Source: Rhodospirillum sp.
Lineage (GTDB): Bacteria; Pseudomonadota; Alphaproteobacteria; Dongiales; Dongiaceae
NCBI GenBank assembly: GCA_013822765.1
Contig: PNKY01000001.1
Coordinates: 930,001-994,000 of the forward strand
Direction of reading: 5' to 3'
Length of the DNA stretch: 64,000 bases
Within the stretch, counting starts at the first letter, position 1. Every line of letters starts with the position of its first letter. Made by a program: the position numbers and the translations under genes. Below the pieces are notes generated by a model. It did not search any database and was not told the DNA's origin. It saw only the letters and a program-made list of their open reading frames with translations. Below, piece by piece: positions 8,247-17,592 of this stretch.

Positions 8247-11200
8247 ATGTTCACCGACCGCTTCATCTCCCGACCAGTCTTGGCGATCGCCATCAATGTC
8301 CTGCTGCTGGTCGCCGGACTCGCCGCGCTCGCATCCCTGCAGATCCGCCAGTTCCCGCGCATGCAATTCACCGTGATCACGGTGACCACGGTCTATACCG
8401 GCGCCTCGGCGGATCTGGTCCAGGGTTTCGTCACCCAGCCGATGCAGGAGCAGATCGCGGCGGCAGACGGTGTCGACTACCTGACTTCGGAAAGCCGCTC
8501 GGGGCAGTCGACGATCACCGTCTATATGCGATTGGACTATGACCCGTCTGCCGCCCAATCGAACATCCTGGCCAAGATCCAGGCGGTGCGCAGCGACCTG
8601 CCCGATGACATCGAGGATCCAAAGCTCGACATCAGCACCGGCGACGTCACGCAGCTGATCTATTTCACGCTGTCCAGCGACCAGCTCGATTCGGCGCAGA
8701 TCACCGACTATGCCAAGCGCGTGATCCAGCCGAAATTCTCCACCGTGCAGGGCGTCAGCAAGATCAAGTACTACGGCGATCGCGAGTTCGCGATGCGGAT
8801 CTGGCTAGATCCGCGCAAGCTTGCCGTGTACCAGATCTCCGCCGCCGAGGTGCGCCAGGCGATCGCCAACAACAATTACCAGACCACCGCCGGCCAGGTC
8901 CGCGGCCAATACAACACCTTCGACATCGACGCCCGGACCGACCTGGAGAATCCTGAGGACTACGGCGCCATCATCGTGGCGGCCGGGCAAAAGGGCATCG
9001 TCCGGTTGCGAGACGTGGCCGAAATATCGCTGGGCGCCAAGGAAATCGACGTACTGTTCAAGCTGCGCGGCAAGTCGGCGGTCGGAATCGGCATCGACGG
9101 GACGCCGCAATCCAACCCGCTGGAAGTTGCCAAAGGCCTGAAGGCTCTGATTCCCGAGATCGAGCGCAACCTGCCCAGCGGCCTCTCGATGGAGGTCGCC
9201 TATGATTCGACAATCTTCATCGATGAATCGATCAACGAAGTGATTCACACGATTGTCGAGGCTGCGGTGATCGTCACCGTGGTGATTTTCCTGTTCATCG
9301 GCTCGCTGCGCTCGATCTTCGTGCCGATCATCGCCTTGCCGCTGTCGATCGTCGGGGTCGCGATCTGCCTTGCGGCGCTGGGTTTCTCGATCAATCTGCT
9401 GACGCTGCTGGCGATCGTCCTGGCCATCGGCCTGGTGGTGGATGACGCGATCGTCGTCCTGGAAAATGTCGACCGCCACATGAAGACCGGCAAGTCGCCG
9501 TTCCTGGCGTCGATCGCCGGTACGCGCGAAATCGCCGTTCCTGTCATTTCCATGACCATCACGCTCGGCGCCGTCTACGCGCCGATCGCCTTCACGCCCG
9601 GCATTTCGGGCGCCTTGTTCAGCGAGTTCGCGCTGACGCTTGCAGGCGCGGTGTTCATTTCCGGCTTCGTGGCGTTGACCCTCTCACCGGTCATGTGCGC
9701 CATGATCCTGAAGTCCTCGGGCAAGCCGAACCGCGTGCAGCACTTCATCGAGCACAATCTGGAGCGGATGGAGAAAGGCTATCACGGGCTGCTGGATCGC
9801 GTGCTGGCGCACCGGATATGGGTCATGCTGGTGGCGGTGATCGTCTTCGCCTCCCTTTATCCCCTGTTCGCAATGATCAACAGCGAACTGGCGCCGTCGG
9901 AGGATCAGGGCGCTATCGTCGTGCAAACCACGGCGCCCGCCGGTATCAACCCGGACTATCAGGAGTTCTATCACAACAAGGTCAGCGACGCTCTGTCCAA
10001 GGTTCCCGATGCCGCCAGCTGGTTCGTCCTGGCGGGCACGCCGACCCTGCGCCAGGGCACCGCCATCGCCGTGATGAAACCCTGGCACGAGCGCACCACC
10101 AGTTTTGACGAATCCTTCGTCGTGGCGCGGCAGGAACTGAACAAAGTCGTCGGCCTGAAGGCCGCCGCCTTTTCGCTGCCGCCGTTGCCTGGTTCCGGCG
10201 GCGGTCTGCCCATGCAGTTCGTCATCAGCACCACCCAGGACTATCAGGTTCTCGCCCAAGTGGCGGAGGAACTGGAAAAGCGGGCCAGGGACAGCGGCCT
10301 TTTCACCTTCGTCGATCTCGACCTGCGGTTCGAGAATCCGACGGTGGTGTTGACCGTGGACCGCGACAAGGCCGGCGCCTATGGCATCAGCATGGCCGAT
10401 CTCGGCACCGAGTGGCTGACCATGGTATCGAACGGCTATGTCAACAGGATGAGCGTGCAGGGCCGCTCCTATCGCGTCATCCCCCAAGTTGCGCGCATGG
10501 ATCGCCTGACGCCAGAAAGCCTGACCAGCTACTACGTGCTGGCGCAGGACGGTTTCCCAGTGCCGCTGTCGAACCTGGTCGATGCGAGGACCGAGGCGCG
10601 GCCGATCTCGCTCACCCAGATGAACCAGTTGAATGCGGCCACCGTGAGCGCCGCCCTGGCGCCCGGCGTGACAATGGGCCAGGCGGTGGCGTTCCTGGAA
10701 GAGAATGCAGCCCAGGTCATGCCACAGGGTTTCGGCATCGAGTATAAGGGCGAATCGCGCCAGTTCGTCCATGAAGGGTCGAGCTTGATGATCACCTTCG
10801 CTCTGGCGATCATCGTGATCTTCCTGGTGCTGGCGGGCCAGTTCGAAAGCGTGCGCGACCCGCTCGTCATCATGGTCTCGGTGCCGCTCGCCATATCGGG
10901 CGCGCTGCTACCGCTCGCCGCCGGTTGGGCGACGCTCAACATCTACAGCCAAGTCGGGCTGATCACGCTGGTCGGCCTGATCACGAAGCACGGCATCCTG
11001 ATCTGTGAAGTCGCCAAGGAACGGCAGGAGAAGGAAGGCATGGATCGCCGCGCCGCCGTGCTCGAAGCCGCAAGCCAGCGCCTGCGCCCGATCCTGATGA
11101 CCACGGCCGCCATGGTGGCTGGCCTGGTCCCGCTTCTCAATGCCACCGGCGCCGGCGCCGCCAGCCGGTTCGCCATCGGCGTCGTCATCGTGTGCGGCCT

Positions 11201-11324
11201 TTCCGTGGGAACGTTGTTCACGCTGTTCGTTTTGCCGGCGCTCTACACCTTCATCGCGTCGGACCACAGGAAGGCCGCGACCCGGCACAAGGCACAACAA
11301 CAGGAGATCGCCACCGTTCAGTGA
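8247..11324 (+). CDS. RND multidrug efflux pump, inner-membrane permease (HAE1 type)
   Basis: 1025 residues, the normal length for the AcrB/MdtB family. It begins MFTDRFISRPVLAIAINVLLL and has the two-fold repeat of one helix, a large porter loop and a bundle of helices. The TM4 proton-relay pair is visible in VVDDAIVVLE (Asp399-Asp400). The TM10 lysine is in GLITKHGIL. Large periplasmic loops lie at about 35-330 and 560-870. It is predicted to drive proton-coupled export of hydrophobic compounds with the adjacent adaptor. Its stop codon overlaps by 7 bp the end of the convergent SulP gene, and no terminator hairpin separates them. Confidence 0.95.
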   Translation: MFTDRFISRPVLAIAINVLLLVAGLAALASLQIRQFPRMQFTVITVTTVYTGASADLVQGFVTQPMQEQIAAADGVDYLTSESRSGQSTITVYMRLDYDPSAAQSNILAKIQAVRSDLPDDIEDPKLDISTGDVTQLIYFTLSSDQLDSAQITDYAKRVIQPKFSTVQGVSKIKYYGDREFAMRIWLDPRKLAVYQISAAEVRQAIANNNYQTTAGQVRGQYNTFDIDARTDLENPEDYGAIIVAAGQKGIVRLRDVAEISLGAKEIDVLFKLRGKSAVGIGIDGTPQSNPLEVAKGLKALIPEIERNLPSGLSMEVAYDSTIFIDESINEVIHTIVEAAVIVTVVIFLFIGSLRSIFVPIIALPLSIVGVAICLAALGFSINLLTLLAIVLAIGLVVDDAIVVLENVDRHMKTGKSPFLASIAGTREIAVPVISMTITLGAVYAPIAFTPGISGALFSEFALTLAGAVFISGFVALTLSPVMCAMILKSSGKPNRVQHFIEHNLERMEKGYHGLLDRVLAHRIWVMLVAVIVFASLYPLFAMINSELAPSEDQGAIVVQTTAPAGINPDYQEFYHNKVSDALSKVPDAASWFVLAGTPTLRQGTAIAVMKPWHERTTSFDESFVVARQELNKVVGLKAAAFSLPPLPGSGGGLPMQFVISTTQDYQVLAQVAEELEKRARDSGLFTFVDLDLRFENPTVVLTVDRDKAGAYGISMADLGTEWLTMVSNGYVNRMSVQGRSYRVIPQVARMDRLTPESLTSYYVLAQDGFPVPLSNLVDARTEARPISLTQMNQLNAATVSAALAPGVTMGQAVAFLEENAAQVMPQGFGIEYKGESRQFVHEGSSLMITFALAIIVIFLVLAGQFESVRDPLVIMVSVPLAISGALLPLAAGWATLNIYSQVGLITLVGLITKHGILICEVAKERQEKEGMDRRAAVLEAASQRLRPILMTTAAMVAGLVPLLNATGAGAASRFAIGVVIVCGLSVGTLFTLFVLPALYTFIASDHRKAATRHKAQQQEIATVQ

Positions 11325-13030
11325 GCTGCGCTCGCTCCGGTCTGCGGAGCACGCGCCGTTTCGAACGCGTCGACCGCCGTTTCGGCGCTCGCAAACAGCA
11401 TCTGCTCCCCGGGACGCTGGCGGAAGCCTGCTCGCTCGATCACCTGCCGGCAGCGGCTGTTCAGGTCGGCGATACCAAAAGCGACCCCTCGCTCGGCGAG
11501 CTGCGAGCGCACTTCTTCGAGCGCGCCAATGCCGGTGCTGTCCAGCACGTTCACGGCTGCCGCGTCCAGGACAAACCACTTGTCGGTGGACCGGGTCGCA
11601 TTCGCGATCTTGAGCAGGCGGCGTTTCACGTAGTCGGCGTTGAAGAAAACCAGCCCTGACTGCAGCACGACCAGGGTCAGGCCGGGGATGGGCTCGGCTT
11701 CGGGGTAGCGGTGCAGCTTGTAGAGGCCTGGCAGCCCCGGGATTTTGCCGAGCAGCGCCAGTCTCGGCCGGGAGGCAGCCCAGATCAGGTGCGCCAGCGT
11801 CGCAGCGATCGCGATGAAGACGCCCTGCAGGACACCAACCACGACGACGCCGAGCAGGGTCAGGATTGCGAATGCGAACTCCGCTCGGCTGATCCTGTAC
11901 AGCAGACGAAGCTCGGCCAGGTCGATCAAGTCTATGGCCGCGGAGACGAGGATCGCGCCGAGAATGGCGGTCGGCAGATAGGCGAAGACATTCCCGATGG
12001 CCAGAACCGCAACGGCCAGGGCGCCGGCAGCGACCAGGGCCGTCAGCTGCGTCTTGCCGCCGACGACATAGTTGACGGCCGTGCGCGAGTCCGAGGCCGT
12101 CACGGGAAACCCTCCGAACAATCCGCTTGCGATGTTGGCTGCGCCGAACCCGAACAGCTCCTTGTCCGCATTGACATTCGTGCCCCCTTTCATGGCAAAG
12201 CTGCGGGCGCTGACGATGCCCGATCCGAAACCCACCACCATGATGGCGAGCGCGCCCGCCACCAGATCCAGGTTCACGAGATCACCCAAAGGCGGCATAT
12301 GCAGCGAGAAGGCGATGTCGGGAAGGGCGCCGACGACGGCGACGCCGCCGGCCCGGAGGTCGAGCGCCGCGGACAGCGCGAGACCCAACGCGATGGCGAT
12401 CACTGCCGCCGGAATCCCCGGCGCGACGTGCCGCATGACCCGCAGGAAAGCCAATGTCCCAAGTCCAACCGCGACGGTCAAACCATGCACTTCGCCGATA
12501 TGGGCGAGGAAGTCGACGATCGGCCTGAGAAGACCATCCGTTTCGATCGAAACACCGGTCAGGCGTTTCACCTGCCCGATGATGAGACTGATGGATATGC
12601 CGGCGAGAAAGCCCGCCAGCATGGGTCTGGACAGGAAGTTGGCGAGGAACCCGAGGCGGAAAGCGCCCGCCACGAAACATAGGAGCCCGACGACAATGCT
12701 CAAGGCTACCGTCGCCTGGAGCCGCTCGCCCTCGCTGCCGTGGCCAAAAGAGGCGAGGACCCCCGCCAGGATGATGCAGGTCGCCGCGTCGGGGCCAACC
12801 ATCAGCTGGCGGGACGGTCCGAGCAGGGCATATCCGACCAGGGCGAATATGGTCGCGAACAGGCCGACTTCAGTGGGCAATCCGGCGATCGCGGGGTAGG
12901 CGATGGCGGATGGCAGCGAGACGGCCGCGACCGACAAGCCGGCGGCGAGGTCGGACTTCAGCCAGCCGGCGCGATAATCGCGGGCCTGAGCCACGAGCGG
13001 CAGCTTGGTCGGTGCGAAGGTGAAATCCAT
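11318..13030 (-). CDS. SulP family anion transporter with C-terminal STAS domain
   Basis: 570 residues from an ATG at 13030 with an AGGA ribosome site. The frame is open further upstream but would overlap the PPK2 gene. The N-terminal membrane domain contains the SulP signature region SLPSAIAYPAIAGLPTEVG and GPSRQLMVGPDAAT. The C-terminal STAS domain (about 440-550) includes LDAAAVNVLDSTGIGALEE, the region bearing the regulatory serine/threonine in anti-sigma antagonists. Members carry sulfate, bicarbonate or dicarboxylates. It is divergent from PPK2, with a repeated palindrome in the shared promoter region. Confidence 0.92.
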   Translation of the reverse strand: MDFTFAPTKLPLVAQARDYRAGWLKSDLAAGLSVAAVSLPSAIAYPAIAGLPTEVGLFATIFALVGYALLGPSRQLMVGPDAATCIILAGVLASFGHGSEGERLQATVALSIVVGLLCFVAGAFRLGFLANFLSRPMLAGFLAGISISLIIGQVKRLTGVSIETDGLLRPIVDFLAHIGEVHGLTVAVGLGTLAFLRVMRHVAPGIPAAVIAIALGLALSAALDLRAGGVAVVGALPDIAFSLHMPPLGDLVNLDLVAGALAIMVVGFGSGIVSARSFAMKGGTNVNADKELFGFGAANIASGLFGGFPVTASDSRTAVNYVVGGKTQLTALVAAGALAVAVLAIGNVFAYLPTAILGAILVSAAIDLIDLAELRLLYRISRAEFAFAILTLLGVVVVGVLQGVFIAIAATLAHLIWAASRPRLALLGKIPGLPGLYKLHRYPEAEPIPGLTLVVLQSGLVFFNADYVKRRLLKIANATRSTDKWFVLDAAAVNVLDSTGIGALEEVRSQLAERGVAFGIADLNSRCRQVIERAGFRQRPGEQMLFASAETAVDAFETARAPQTGASAAH

Positions 13031-13123
13031 GCCAGTTCCTGTCCAGGACTTGGCCGATCCGGACTTGGATGCTTGCGCGCTCAGTTTGCCACGGTGCCAC
13101 GGCCGCCGCAGCCCAAGGAGTCG

Positions 13124-13136
13124 GTTACTGTAACGT
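13124..13136. promoter_or_regulatory. Second copy of GTTACYGTAACGT motif
   Basis: GTTACTGTAACGT, matching 12 of 13 bases of the motif inside 3240-3254. It lies between the divergent SulP (start 13030) and PPK2 (start 13257) genes, suitable for controlling either. Operator function is inferred from symmetry and recurrence in two promoter regions. Confidence 0.45.
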
Positions 13137-13256
13137 TCCTCCCACCCAGCGCGGGCCGCGACATAATGCTCGAAACGCGCCGTTTCGTGGGGTGAGGGGC
13201 TTGAGGCATTCCTCAGGCCGCCTCCGCTAGGTCGTGCGGCCAAACCAGAGGCAATC

Positions 13257-14099
13257 ATGGGCAAGAACAGCGCAAAGGCGAGCAAAGCTAAGCCGGTGAA
13301 GTCGCGGGCGAACGCCCCCGCCGATGGCAAGCTGAAGCGCAGCGACTACGAGGAAGCGCTCGAGCGGCTCCATGTCGAAATCGTGAAGCTGCAGGAATGG
13401 GTCAAGGCCACCGGTGCCAAGATCTGCATCATCTTCGAAGGGCGTGATGGGGCCGGGAAGGGCGGCACCATCAAGGCGATCACCGAGCGGGTGAGTCCGA
13501 GGGTGTTCCGGGTGGTCGCCCTGACGGCGCCCTCGGAGCGGGAAAAGTCCCAGATGTATGTCCAGCGCTATCTGCCGCACCTGCCGGCGGCGGGCGAGGT
13601 CGTGATCTTCGATCGCAGCTGGTACAACCGGGCCGGCGTCGAGCGCGTCATGGGATTCTGCACCGAGGACCAAGCCAAGCAGTTCCTGAAGGTCGTGCCC
13701 GCGGTCGAGAAGGCGGTCGTCGATTCGGGCGTGAAGCTGATCAAATACTGGCTCGAAGTGAGCGAGGAAGAGCAGACGCGGCGCTTGCAGGACCGCATCC
13801 ACGACGGCCGCAAGATCTGGAAGCTCTCGCCGATGGACCTGAAGTCGTACAGCCGCTGGTACGACTATTCCCGCGCCCGCGACGAGATGTTTCAGGCCAC
13901 CGACACCGCATGGGCGCCCTGGCACGTGGCGCATTCCGACAACAAGCGGCGCGCGCGCCTCAACATCATCGCGCACCTGCTGGGCCAGATTCCCTACAAG
14001 AACGTGCCGCGCGACAAGATCAAGCTGCCGAAGCGGCAGAAGCGCGGCAAGTATCGCGAGCCGAAGTACGACTACAAGATGGTGCCCGAGACCTACTGA
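13257..14099 (+). CDS. ppk2: Polyphosphate kinase 2 (PPK2 family, class I)
   Basis: 280 residues, typical of a single-domain PPK2. The Walker A loop is FEGRDGAGKGGT (residues 60-71) and the Walker B/lid region has IFDRSWYNRAGVERVMGF. Both are diagnostic of PPK2, which transfers phosphate between polyphosphate and nucleoside diphosphates, class I preferring to phosphorylate ADP or GDP. The N-terminal 25 residues are lysine/alanine-rich and probably disordered. The ATG follows a short GAGG. It is divergent from the SulP gene and convergent with the LacI-type gene. Confidence 0.93.
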   Translation: MGKNSAKASKAKPVKSRANAPADGKLKRSDYEEALERLHVEIVKLQEWVKATGAKICIIFEGRDGAGKGGTIKAITERVSPRVFRVVALTAPSEREKSQMYVQRYLPHLPAAGEVVIFDRSWYNRAGVERVMGFCTEDQAKQFLKVVPAVEKAVVDSGVKLIKYWLEVSEEEQTRRLQDRIHDGRKIWKLSPMDLKSYSRWYDYSRARDEMFQATDTAWAPWHVAHSDNKRRARLNIIAHLLGQIPYKNVPRDKIKLPKRQKRGKYREPKYDYKMVPETY

Positions 14100-14121
14100 A
14101 CCTGTCAGCCAAACTGGCCGG

Positions 14122-15150
14122 TCAGAGATTCTCCGGCGTGTAGATGTCGAACGGCAGCGCGATCGACTGCGGCGGGAAGTCCGGGCCGCCGTCGAAGGCG
14201 CGGATCATGGCTCCGATCGCCTCGTGGGCGAGTGTCTGCAGCGGGTGGGAAATCAGGAAGTTGATGGTGCCGTCCAGCAAGCCCGCCCGTGTCACGTCGG
14301 TCAGGTCATAGGCGACGGTCACGATCTCCTTCGCGCGCCCGCTTTCGCGCAGGGCGGCCGCCGCGCCGGAAATGCCGCCGCCCGACACAAACAGGCCGGT
14401 GAGATCGGGGTGCCGCTCCAGCAGTCGCTCCGTTACCTCCCGCGCGATGCTTCCAGTCTCGAAGGTCGACTCCGCTTCCAGCAATTCGAAGCCGCGCGGG
14501 TGCTCGCGGAAATAGGAGCGGAAGCCGCTCTCATTGGTCTCCTGGCACCGGTAGCGGTGGTTGCCGACCAGGACGCCGATCTTGCCGGGCGATTTGCAGA
14601 TCGTGTCAAAAGCCCATCCGGCGGTGCGGCCGACCTTCCAGGCATCTAGCCCGACATAGCCGACGTTGCATCGGGCCGTGAGCTGCGAGACCAGCGCGAA
14701 GGTCTTGATGTTCCGCTCGGCCAGCGCCTCGATCGCGCCGGCCACGATCGGATGCTCCACCGCGACCACGCCAAGAATGTCTGACGTTTCGGCCAGCGCG
14801 TTCAGGCCGGTCGATACGTTCTGCGGCGAGAGCTCATCCAGATACTCGATGCGCAGCCGGACCTCGTGGTCCCGGACGGCCTTTGCCGCGGTCTCCATCG
14901 CGTGGCTGAGATTCCGGTAGAAGGCGCGGTTGCGCTGTAGCAGCAGAACGCCGACCCGCATCTTCGGACGGGTCGATCGCAGGCTGTCCTTGATCGAGCT
15001 GACGCCATAGAAGCCGACCGCCTCCGCCGCCTCGAGGACGATCCGGATGGTGTCCTCGCGCACCTTGTCCGGTTCGTGCAGCGCTCGGTTGACGGTCGAA
15101 ACCGAGAGTTTGGCGAACTTGGCGACGTCCCGGATCGTAGCGCGCGGCAT
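14122..15150 (-). CDS. LacI family transcriptional regulator
   Basis: 342 residues from the ATG at 15150, chosen for its AAGGAAA ribosome site and because LacI proteins begin directly with the helix-turn-helix (PRATIRDVAKFAKLSVSTVN). An ATG at 15177 would add nine residues. A hinge helix region (about 45-55) precedes a periplasmic-binding-protein-like effector domain (about 60-340). It probably senses a sugar or sugar derivative and represses the divergent genes at 15320-21137, which encode an FrcBCA-type importer and sugar-processing enzymes. This assignment rests on position. Confidence 0.9.
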   Translation of the reverse strand: MPRATIRDVAKFAKLSVSTVNRALHEPDKVREDTIRIVLEAAEAVGFYGVSSIKDSLRSTRPKMRVGVLLLQRNRAFYRNLSHAMETAAKAVRDHEVRLRIEYLDELSPQNVSTGLNALAETSDILGVVAVEHPIVAGAIEALAERNIKTFALVSQLTARCNVGYVGLDAWKVGRTAGWAFDTICKSPGKIGVLVGNHRYRCQETNESGFRSYFREHPRGFELLEAESTFETGSIAREVTERLLERHPDLTGLFVSGGGISGAAAALRESGRAKEIVTVAYDLTDVTRAGLLDGTINFLISHPLQTLAHEAIGAMIRAFDGGPDFPPQSIALPFDIYTPENL

Positions 15151-15319
15151 CCGTTTCCTTGCCTCAGAATATCTCATGCTTGGCCTGGCAGTATGACACA
15201 GGAAGATATGAAATGCTATTAACTAGTTCATTCAGGATTGCAATGATTCCAGGCTGAATACAAGGTCCTTCTCCAGGTGCTGCCCAATTGCTGGGCCAGC
15301 CATTGCACCGGAAAGACGC

Positions 15320-16339
15320 ATGGACGATCTCGCGTTCGGGACTCGGAACAAGCGCGGCGACTGGACCCCCCATGAGACGGTAAAGCTGCCGCCGCTGTGC
15401 GCCTGGCCGCCGCGGCCGGTCGAACTCCTGAAGTGGCTGCCGAGCTACCTGTTTCCCTGGAACGCGTTCCACATGGCGACGGCGCTGGCCTACTGGTACT
15501 GGGTCGTGCCGGATGTCGCGACTATGAAGTCGCTGAGCTGGGGCTGGGCGCTCTGGCTCTACGCCGTGAATGCGGCGGCGATCTTCGTCATGTATGGCTC
15601 GATCGAGCTGTTCTTCTACGTGCGGCGCAAGCAGGGCACGCAGTTCAAGTTCAACGGCAGGTTCCCGGCCGATCATCCCTCCGATGTATTCCGGTTCAAG
15701 AGCCAGAACATCGACAACGTCCTGCGCACCTTCCTCGTCGGCATTCCGTGCTGGACCTCGGTCGAAGTGCTGCTGCTCTGGTGCTTCGCCAACGGCTACG
15801 TGCCCTGGCTGAGCTGGGCCGATCACCCGGTCTATCTCGCGGCGCTCGTGCTTGTCGCGCCGATCATTCACGAGGTGCACTTCTTCTGCATCCACCGCCT
15901 GATCCACGTGCCGATCCTCTACAAGTGGGTGCATTCGGTTCACCACAACTCGATCAATGCCACGCCGTGGTCGTCGCTCTCGATGCATCCGGTCGAGTCT
16001 CTGCTCTATCACGCGGTCGCGCTCTGGCACCTCGTCATCCCGTCGAACCCGATCGTCGGCCTGTTCCAGCTGCATCTTGCCGGCTTCGGCGCGCTGAACG
16101 GCCATATCGGCTTCGACCGGCTGCAGATCGCCAAGGGCGTGACGCTCGATAGCCATGCCTACGCGCACTACCTGCATCACAAATATTTCGAGGTGAACTA
16201 CGGCGGCGATGGGCTGATCCCGCTCGATCTGTGGCTCGGCACCTGGCACGACGGCAGCAAGGAAGGTGACGCGCGCATGAATGAGCGCTTCAAACGCAAG
16301 CGCGAAAGATTGAACGCGAAGCAACAGGCCGCGGCCTGA
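15320..16339 (+). CDS. Membrane fatty acid hydroxylase / sterol desaturase family protein
   Basis: 339 residues with hydrophobic helices at about 55-75, 80-105 and 145-190. The di-iron histidine motifs of the family are visible: HEVHFFCIHRLIH, HSVHHNS and HAYAHYLHHKYFEVNYG. The enzyme class uses O2 to hydroxylate or desaturate lipid substrates in the membrane. It starts at an ATG behind GGAAAG. It is divergent from lacI and 196 bp upstream of the importer genes. The link of a lipid hydroxylase to a sugar importer is unexplained and may only reflect shared regulation. Confidence 0.88.
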   Translation: MDDLAFGTRNKRGDWTPHETVKLPPLCAWPPRPVELLKWLPSYLFPWNAFHMATALAYWYWVVPDVATMKSLSWGWALWLYAVNAAAIFVMYGSIELFFYVRRKQGTQFKFNGRFPADHPSDVFRFKSQNIDNVLRTFLVGIPCWTSVEVLLLWCFANGYVPWLSWADHPVYLAALVLVAPIIHEVHFFCIHRLIHVPILYKWVHSVHHNSINATPWSSLSMHPVESLLYHAVALWHLVIPSNPIVGLFQLHLAGFGALNGHIGFDRLQIAKGVTLDSHAYAHYLHHKYFEVNYGGDGLIPLDLWLGTWHDGSKEGDARMNERFKRKRERLNAKQQAAA

Positions 16340-16535
16340 TCGCTCGCAGCAAGAACAACGACTGGAAAGGTCGGACGGAGAAACAGGGAGGAGACGGTAT
16401 CGATGACCGAAGCGGCCGGCGACTAGATCGCCACGGATCGGCCGGACCGAGATCGGGTCCGCGCATCCCAACAAAACCTTGTCGGAATTCAACGTCATTG
16501 GTCCGTCAGGCGACGGCAGCAGGGGAGACTGTGAG

Positions 16536-17516
16536 ATGAGACGAGCGAAACAGCTTTTGACGGCGCTGATCACGGCGGCCGTGATGACTTTGGCCGCCAC
16601 GAGCGCCATGGCCGACGGCGCCAAGATCTTCGTCATCGGCGGCAAGGCGGACGATCCATTCTGGTCGAAGGTCAAGCGCGGCGCCGACGATGCCGGCCTG
16701 TTGGTGAAGGAGCAGGGCGGTTCTGTCACTTGGCTTGGCCCGCAGAACTACGACAACCTCGGCCCGGACGCCGCGAAGCTCATCCGCACCGCGCTGAGCC
16801 AGAATCCCGATGCCATCGTCGCGCCGGATTGGGTGCCCGAAGCCCAGGACGATGCCCTGAAGGCGGTGGTCGATGCGGGCGTCCCGCTCATCATCTACAA
16901 CGCCGGTGGCATCGAAGCCGCCGACCGGCTCGGCGCAAAGAACTACATCGGCAACGACGAATACGTGGCCGGCGTCGCCGGCGGCGAGTATTTCGGCTCG
17001 CATGGCGCCAAGAAGGTGCTCTGCGTCAACACCCTGCCGGGCGCCGCGAACACCGAGGCGCGGTGCAAAGGCATCGCCGAGGGCATCGCCAAGCACGGCG
17101 GCGCATCGCAGCAGCTGCCGTTGCCATCGACCAGCTTTGGCAATCCTACCGCGGTCGCGCAGGCCATCAAGGCCGCGCTGTTGAAGGACTCAGCGATCGA
17201 CGGCGCCATCACGATCAGCGCTGGCGATGCCAACAGCGCAGCGATCGCGATCAGCCAGGGCGGTGCCGCCGACAAGGTGAAGCTTGCCAGCTTCGACATG
17301 GACGAAGCGACGCTGAAGCGGATCAAGGATGGTTCGCAGCTCTTCGCCATCGACCAGCAGCCCTATTTGCAGGGCTACCTGGCCGTGTCGCTGCTGAATG
17401 GCCTCGTCAACTTCGGGCTCGACCTGCCGACCAAACCAGTCCTCACCGGTCCGGGAATCGTTAGTGCCGAGAACGTTGACGCCACGCTCACCGGCGCTGC
17501 CGCCGGCGTTCGCTGA
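16536..17516 (+). CDS. Sugar ABC transporter substrate-binding protein (FrcB/RbsB-like)
   Basis: 326 residues from an ATG at 16536 with an AGGGGAG ribosome site. A signal peptide ends near AMADGA. The mature protein is a type I periplasmic binding fold (about 25-320) beginning KIFVIGGKADDPFWSKVKRG. This matches the ribose/fructose/rhamnose-binding protein group. It captures a monosaccharide-like ligand and delivers it to the permease encoded downstream. A strong stem-loop follows 14 bp after the stop codon. The ligand is unknown. Confidence 0.9.
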   Translation: MRRAKQLLTALITAAVMTLAATSAMADGAKIFVIGGKADDPFWSKVKRGADDAGLLVKEQGGSVTWLGPQNYDNLGPDAAKLIRTALSQNPDAIVAPDWVPEAQDDALKAVVDAGVPLIIYNAGGIEAADRLGAKNYIGNDEYVAGVAGGEYFGSHGAKKVLCVNTLPGAANTEARCKGIAEGIAKHGGASQQLPLPSTSFGNPTAVAQAIKAALLKDSAIDGAITISAGDANSAAIAISQGGAADKVKLASFDMDEATLKRIKDGSQLFAIDQQPYLQGYLAVSLLNGLVNFGLDLPTKPVLTGPGIVSAENVDATLTGAAAGVR

Positions 17517-17530
17517 CGTCCTTCGCCCAA

Positions 17531-17566
17531 GAGTCCGGCCCAGGACATTACCCTTGGGCCGGACTC
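17531..17566 (+). terminator. Strong stem-loop between binding-protein and permease genes
   Basis: Arms GAGTCCGGCCCAGG and CTTGGGCCGGACTC form a 14-bp stem (12 outer bp perfect, then one G-U) around an 8-base loop. No U tract follows, so it is more likely an mRNA-stabilising or partial-termination element than a full terminator. This position, just after the binding-protein gene, is where ABC operons commonly set the excess of binding protein over permease. Confidence 0.8.
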
Positions 17567-17592
17567 GACAAGCGGCCAGCCAGGAGCCAGCC

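Noticed and set aside
13031..13330. 100-residue N-terminal extension of the SulP protein
   Set aside because: It would overlap the divergent PPK2 gene, and the internal ATG at 13030 has a ribosome site and family-like start.
15221..15228. AACTAGTT palindrome as the LacI operator
   Set aside because: Only 8 bp, no second copy in the cluster, and unlike the CG-centred palindromes of LacI proteins.
17531..17566. Stem-loop as a complete Rho-independent terminator
   Set aside because: There is no U tract, and it sits inside an importer operon whose permease would then not be expressed.
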